Assembly: GCA_020722095.1 (NCBI GenBank)
Contig: DYLM01000009.1
Span: 1-45,538 of the forward strand
Length of the DNA: 45,538 nt
Source of the DNA: Chloroherpeton thalassium
GTDB taxonomy: Bacteria; Bacteroidota; Ignavibacteria; Kapaibacteriales; UBA2268
Reading direction: 5' to 3'
Shown here: positions 44,735 through 45,538 of the stretch, in pieces
Layout of the letters: every line of letters begins with the position of its first letter
Numbering within the stretch: position 1 is the first letter of the stretch
Position numbers and translations under genes: made by a program
The notes under the pieces: model-generated
The model's input: only the letters and a program-made list of their open reading frames with translations
Told to the model about the DNA's origin: nothing
The model's database searches: none

Positions 44735-45421
44735 TTATTTATTAAAGTTGTTATTATTTCTCTTTAATTCTGCTTTCATTAAGCGTATATTTTCAACTAT
44801 ATTTCCTTTGAAAACGCCTGAACCACTGACGAGAATATTTCCGCCAGCATCAGCAATTTCGCGAGCATTTTCAATTTTTATTCCACCATCAACTTCTATT
44901 AATACGTTTGTCTTATTAATTTTGTGTAAATGGTTAGTCAATTTTTCTATTCTATTATAGAAATTCGGGATAAATGTTTGTCCTCCAAACCCAGGATTAA
45001 CAGTCATAAGCAATATAAAATCTGCAAACTCTGCTGCCTCGTAAGCGTATTCTATTGGTGTCAAAGGATTTAATGCGACTCCTGCCTTTTTCCCAAAGGA
45101 CTGTATCAACGAAATTGTCCTGTGAATATGAGGAATAGCCTCGCAATGAAACGAAATCAAGTCGCTACCTAATTCAGCAAATTGCGGTATCAAACTATCG
45201 GGATTGGTTACCATTAAGTGCGTTGAGATTTGCATTTTTGTAATTGGTTTGATATGCTGAAGTATCAATGGACCATAAGTTAAATTTGGAACAAAATGAT
45301 TGTCCATTATGTCTAAATGCAACATTTCGGCGCCACCTTCTTCGCATAGCTTTATGTCTCTTTCGAGATTGGCAAAATTTGCCGATAGCAAAGAAGGTGC
45401 AATTATATTAATTTTGTTCAT
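44735..45421 (-). CDS. rpe: Ribulose-phosphate 3-epimerase
   Basis: A 228-residue TIM-barrel epimerase that interconverts ribulose-5-phosphate and xylulose-5-phosphate. Visible: APSLLSANFANLERDI, the metal/catalytic LHLDIMDNHFVPN (His35, Asp37), STHLMV (His68), MTVNPGFGGQ and IEVDGGI (Asp178, second catalytic acid). Length is normal. An AGGA lies 12 bases before the ATG, a long spacing. Together with the split transketolase elsewhere in the window it supports a non-oxidative pentose phosphate route. It is the first gene of the minus-strand cluster. Confidence 0.96.
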   Translation of the reverse strand: MNKINIIAPSLLSANFANLERDIKLCEEGGAEMLHLDIMDNHFVPNLTYGPLILQHIKPITKMQISTHLMVTNPDSLIPQFAELGSDLISFHCEAIPHIHRTISLIQSFGKKAGVALNPLTPIEYAYEAAEFADFILLMTVNPGFGGQTFIPNFYNRIEKLTNHLHKINKTNVLIEVDGGIKIENAREIADAGGNILVSGSGVFKGNIVENIRLMKAELKRNNNNFNK

Positions 45422-45428
45422 TGATTTA

Positions 45429-45460
45429 TTTTCCTATAATATTATCATCCCTACGGGATT
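45429..45460 (+). repeat. 32-base repeat with ATCCC-GGGAT palindrome, copy 1
   Basis: Shares 29 of 32 bases with the copy at 45482-45513 and contains the small palindrome ATCCC-TAC-GGGAT. It lies in the leader region of rpe, starting eight bases before its ATG. Confidence 0.6.
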
Positions 45461-45481
45461 TATTTGTTGTTTCTATTTAAT

Positions 45482-45513
45482 TTTTTCTATAATATTGTCA
45501 TCCCTTCGGGATT
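45482..45513 (+). repeat. 32-base repeat with ATCCC-GGGAT palindrome, copy 2
   Basis: Second copy, 53 bases from the first start to start, with ATCCC-TTC-GGGAT as its core. The three differences include one in the loop of the palindrome. The window ends 25 bases later, so further copies may lie beyond. Confidence 0.6.
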
Positions 45514-45538
45514 ACTTTATTGGATATTTTTTTAGAAC

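Noticed and set aside
45429-45513. Start of a CRISPR array
   Set aside because: Only two imperfect copies, with a 21-base AT-rich interval, a palindromic core common in dispersed repeats, and no cas genes in the window.

Overview
The window is AT-rich, and several coding features point to the Bacteroidota/Chlorobiota (FCB) branch, plausibly an Ignavibacteria- or Kapabacteria-like lineage. The pointers are type IX secretion (T9SS) C-terminal sorting domains, a family C25 (PorU/gingipain-type) peptidase, the long form of urocanate hydratase, a Tricorn-like protease with a signal peptide, and promoter-like TAnnTTTG boxes. The lineage is an inference; no rRNA gene is present. Coding density is high, and the only gap over 300 bases (26033-26600) holds repeats and a decayed T9SS tail.

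Layout: (1) 90-6680: a SAM-dependent O-methyltransferase (-), dihydrolipoyl dehydrogenase (+), Tricorn-like protease (-) and a membrane-anchored LytR_C protein (+). (2) 6713-8302: a compact two-gene candidate restriction-modification unit (-), a D12-class adenine methyltransferase followed by a small GIY-YIG-like protein. (3) 8450-11136: a YkvA/DUF1232 protein and a duplicated GT2-TPR glycosyltransferase (-). (4) 11230-13159: split transketolase (+). (5) 13245-26032: an export-oriented block (+) with a giant C25 peptidase carrying an ILEI-like domain and a T9SS tail, MltG, a small two-helix membrane protein, an exported endonuclease I and a 1438-residue surface protein (propeller, six Ig-like repeats, T9SS tail). 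(6) 26033-27865: repeats, bacteriohemerythrin, rpsO with terminator and promoter, and tRNA-Pro(GGG). (7) 27866-31305: metG-queA (-). (8) 31444-40287: an envelope operon (+) with a long TPR protein, an outer-membrane barrel, a SPOR protein, a TonB-like protein, an overlooked 56-residue membrane peptide and UDP-glucose dehydrogenase. (9) 40395-45421: rpe, a PAS histidine kinase with a four-cysteine insert, a glycerophosphodiester phosphodiesterase, a DUF971 protein and hutU, all on the minus strand.

Functionally the window combines housekeeping genes (rpsO, metG, queA, tRNA-Pro, transketolase, rpe, lpd) with cell-envelope and secretion genes. The most unusual points are the C25-ILEI-T9SS architecture, the R-M pair, the TPR/barrel/SPOR/TonB operon with its small membrane peptide, and several palindromic repeats. 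Two of these palindromes lie in frame inside coding or formerly coding sequence.
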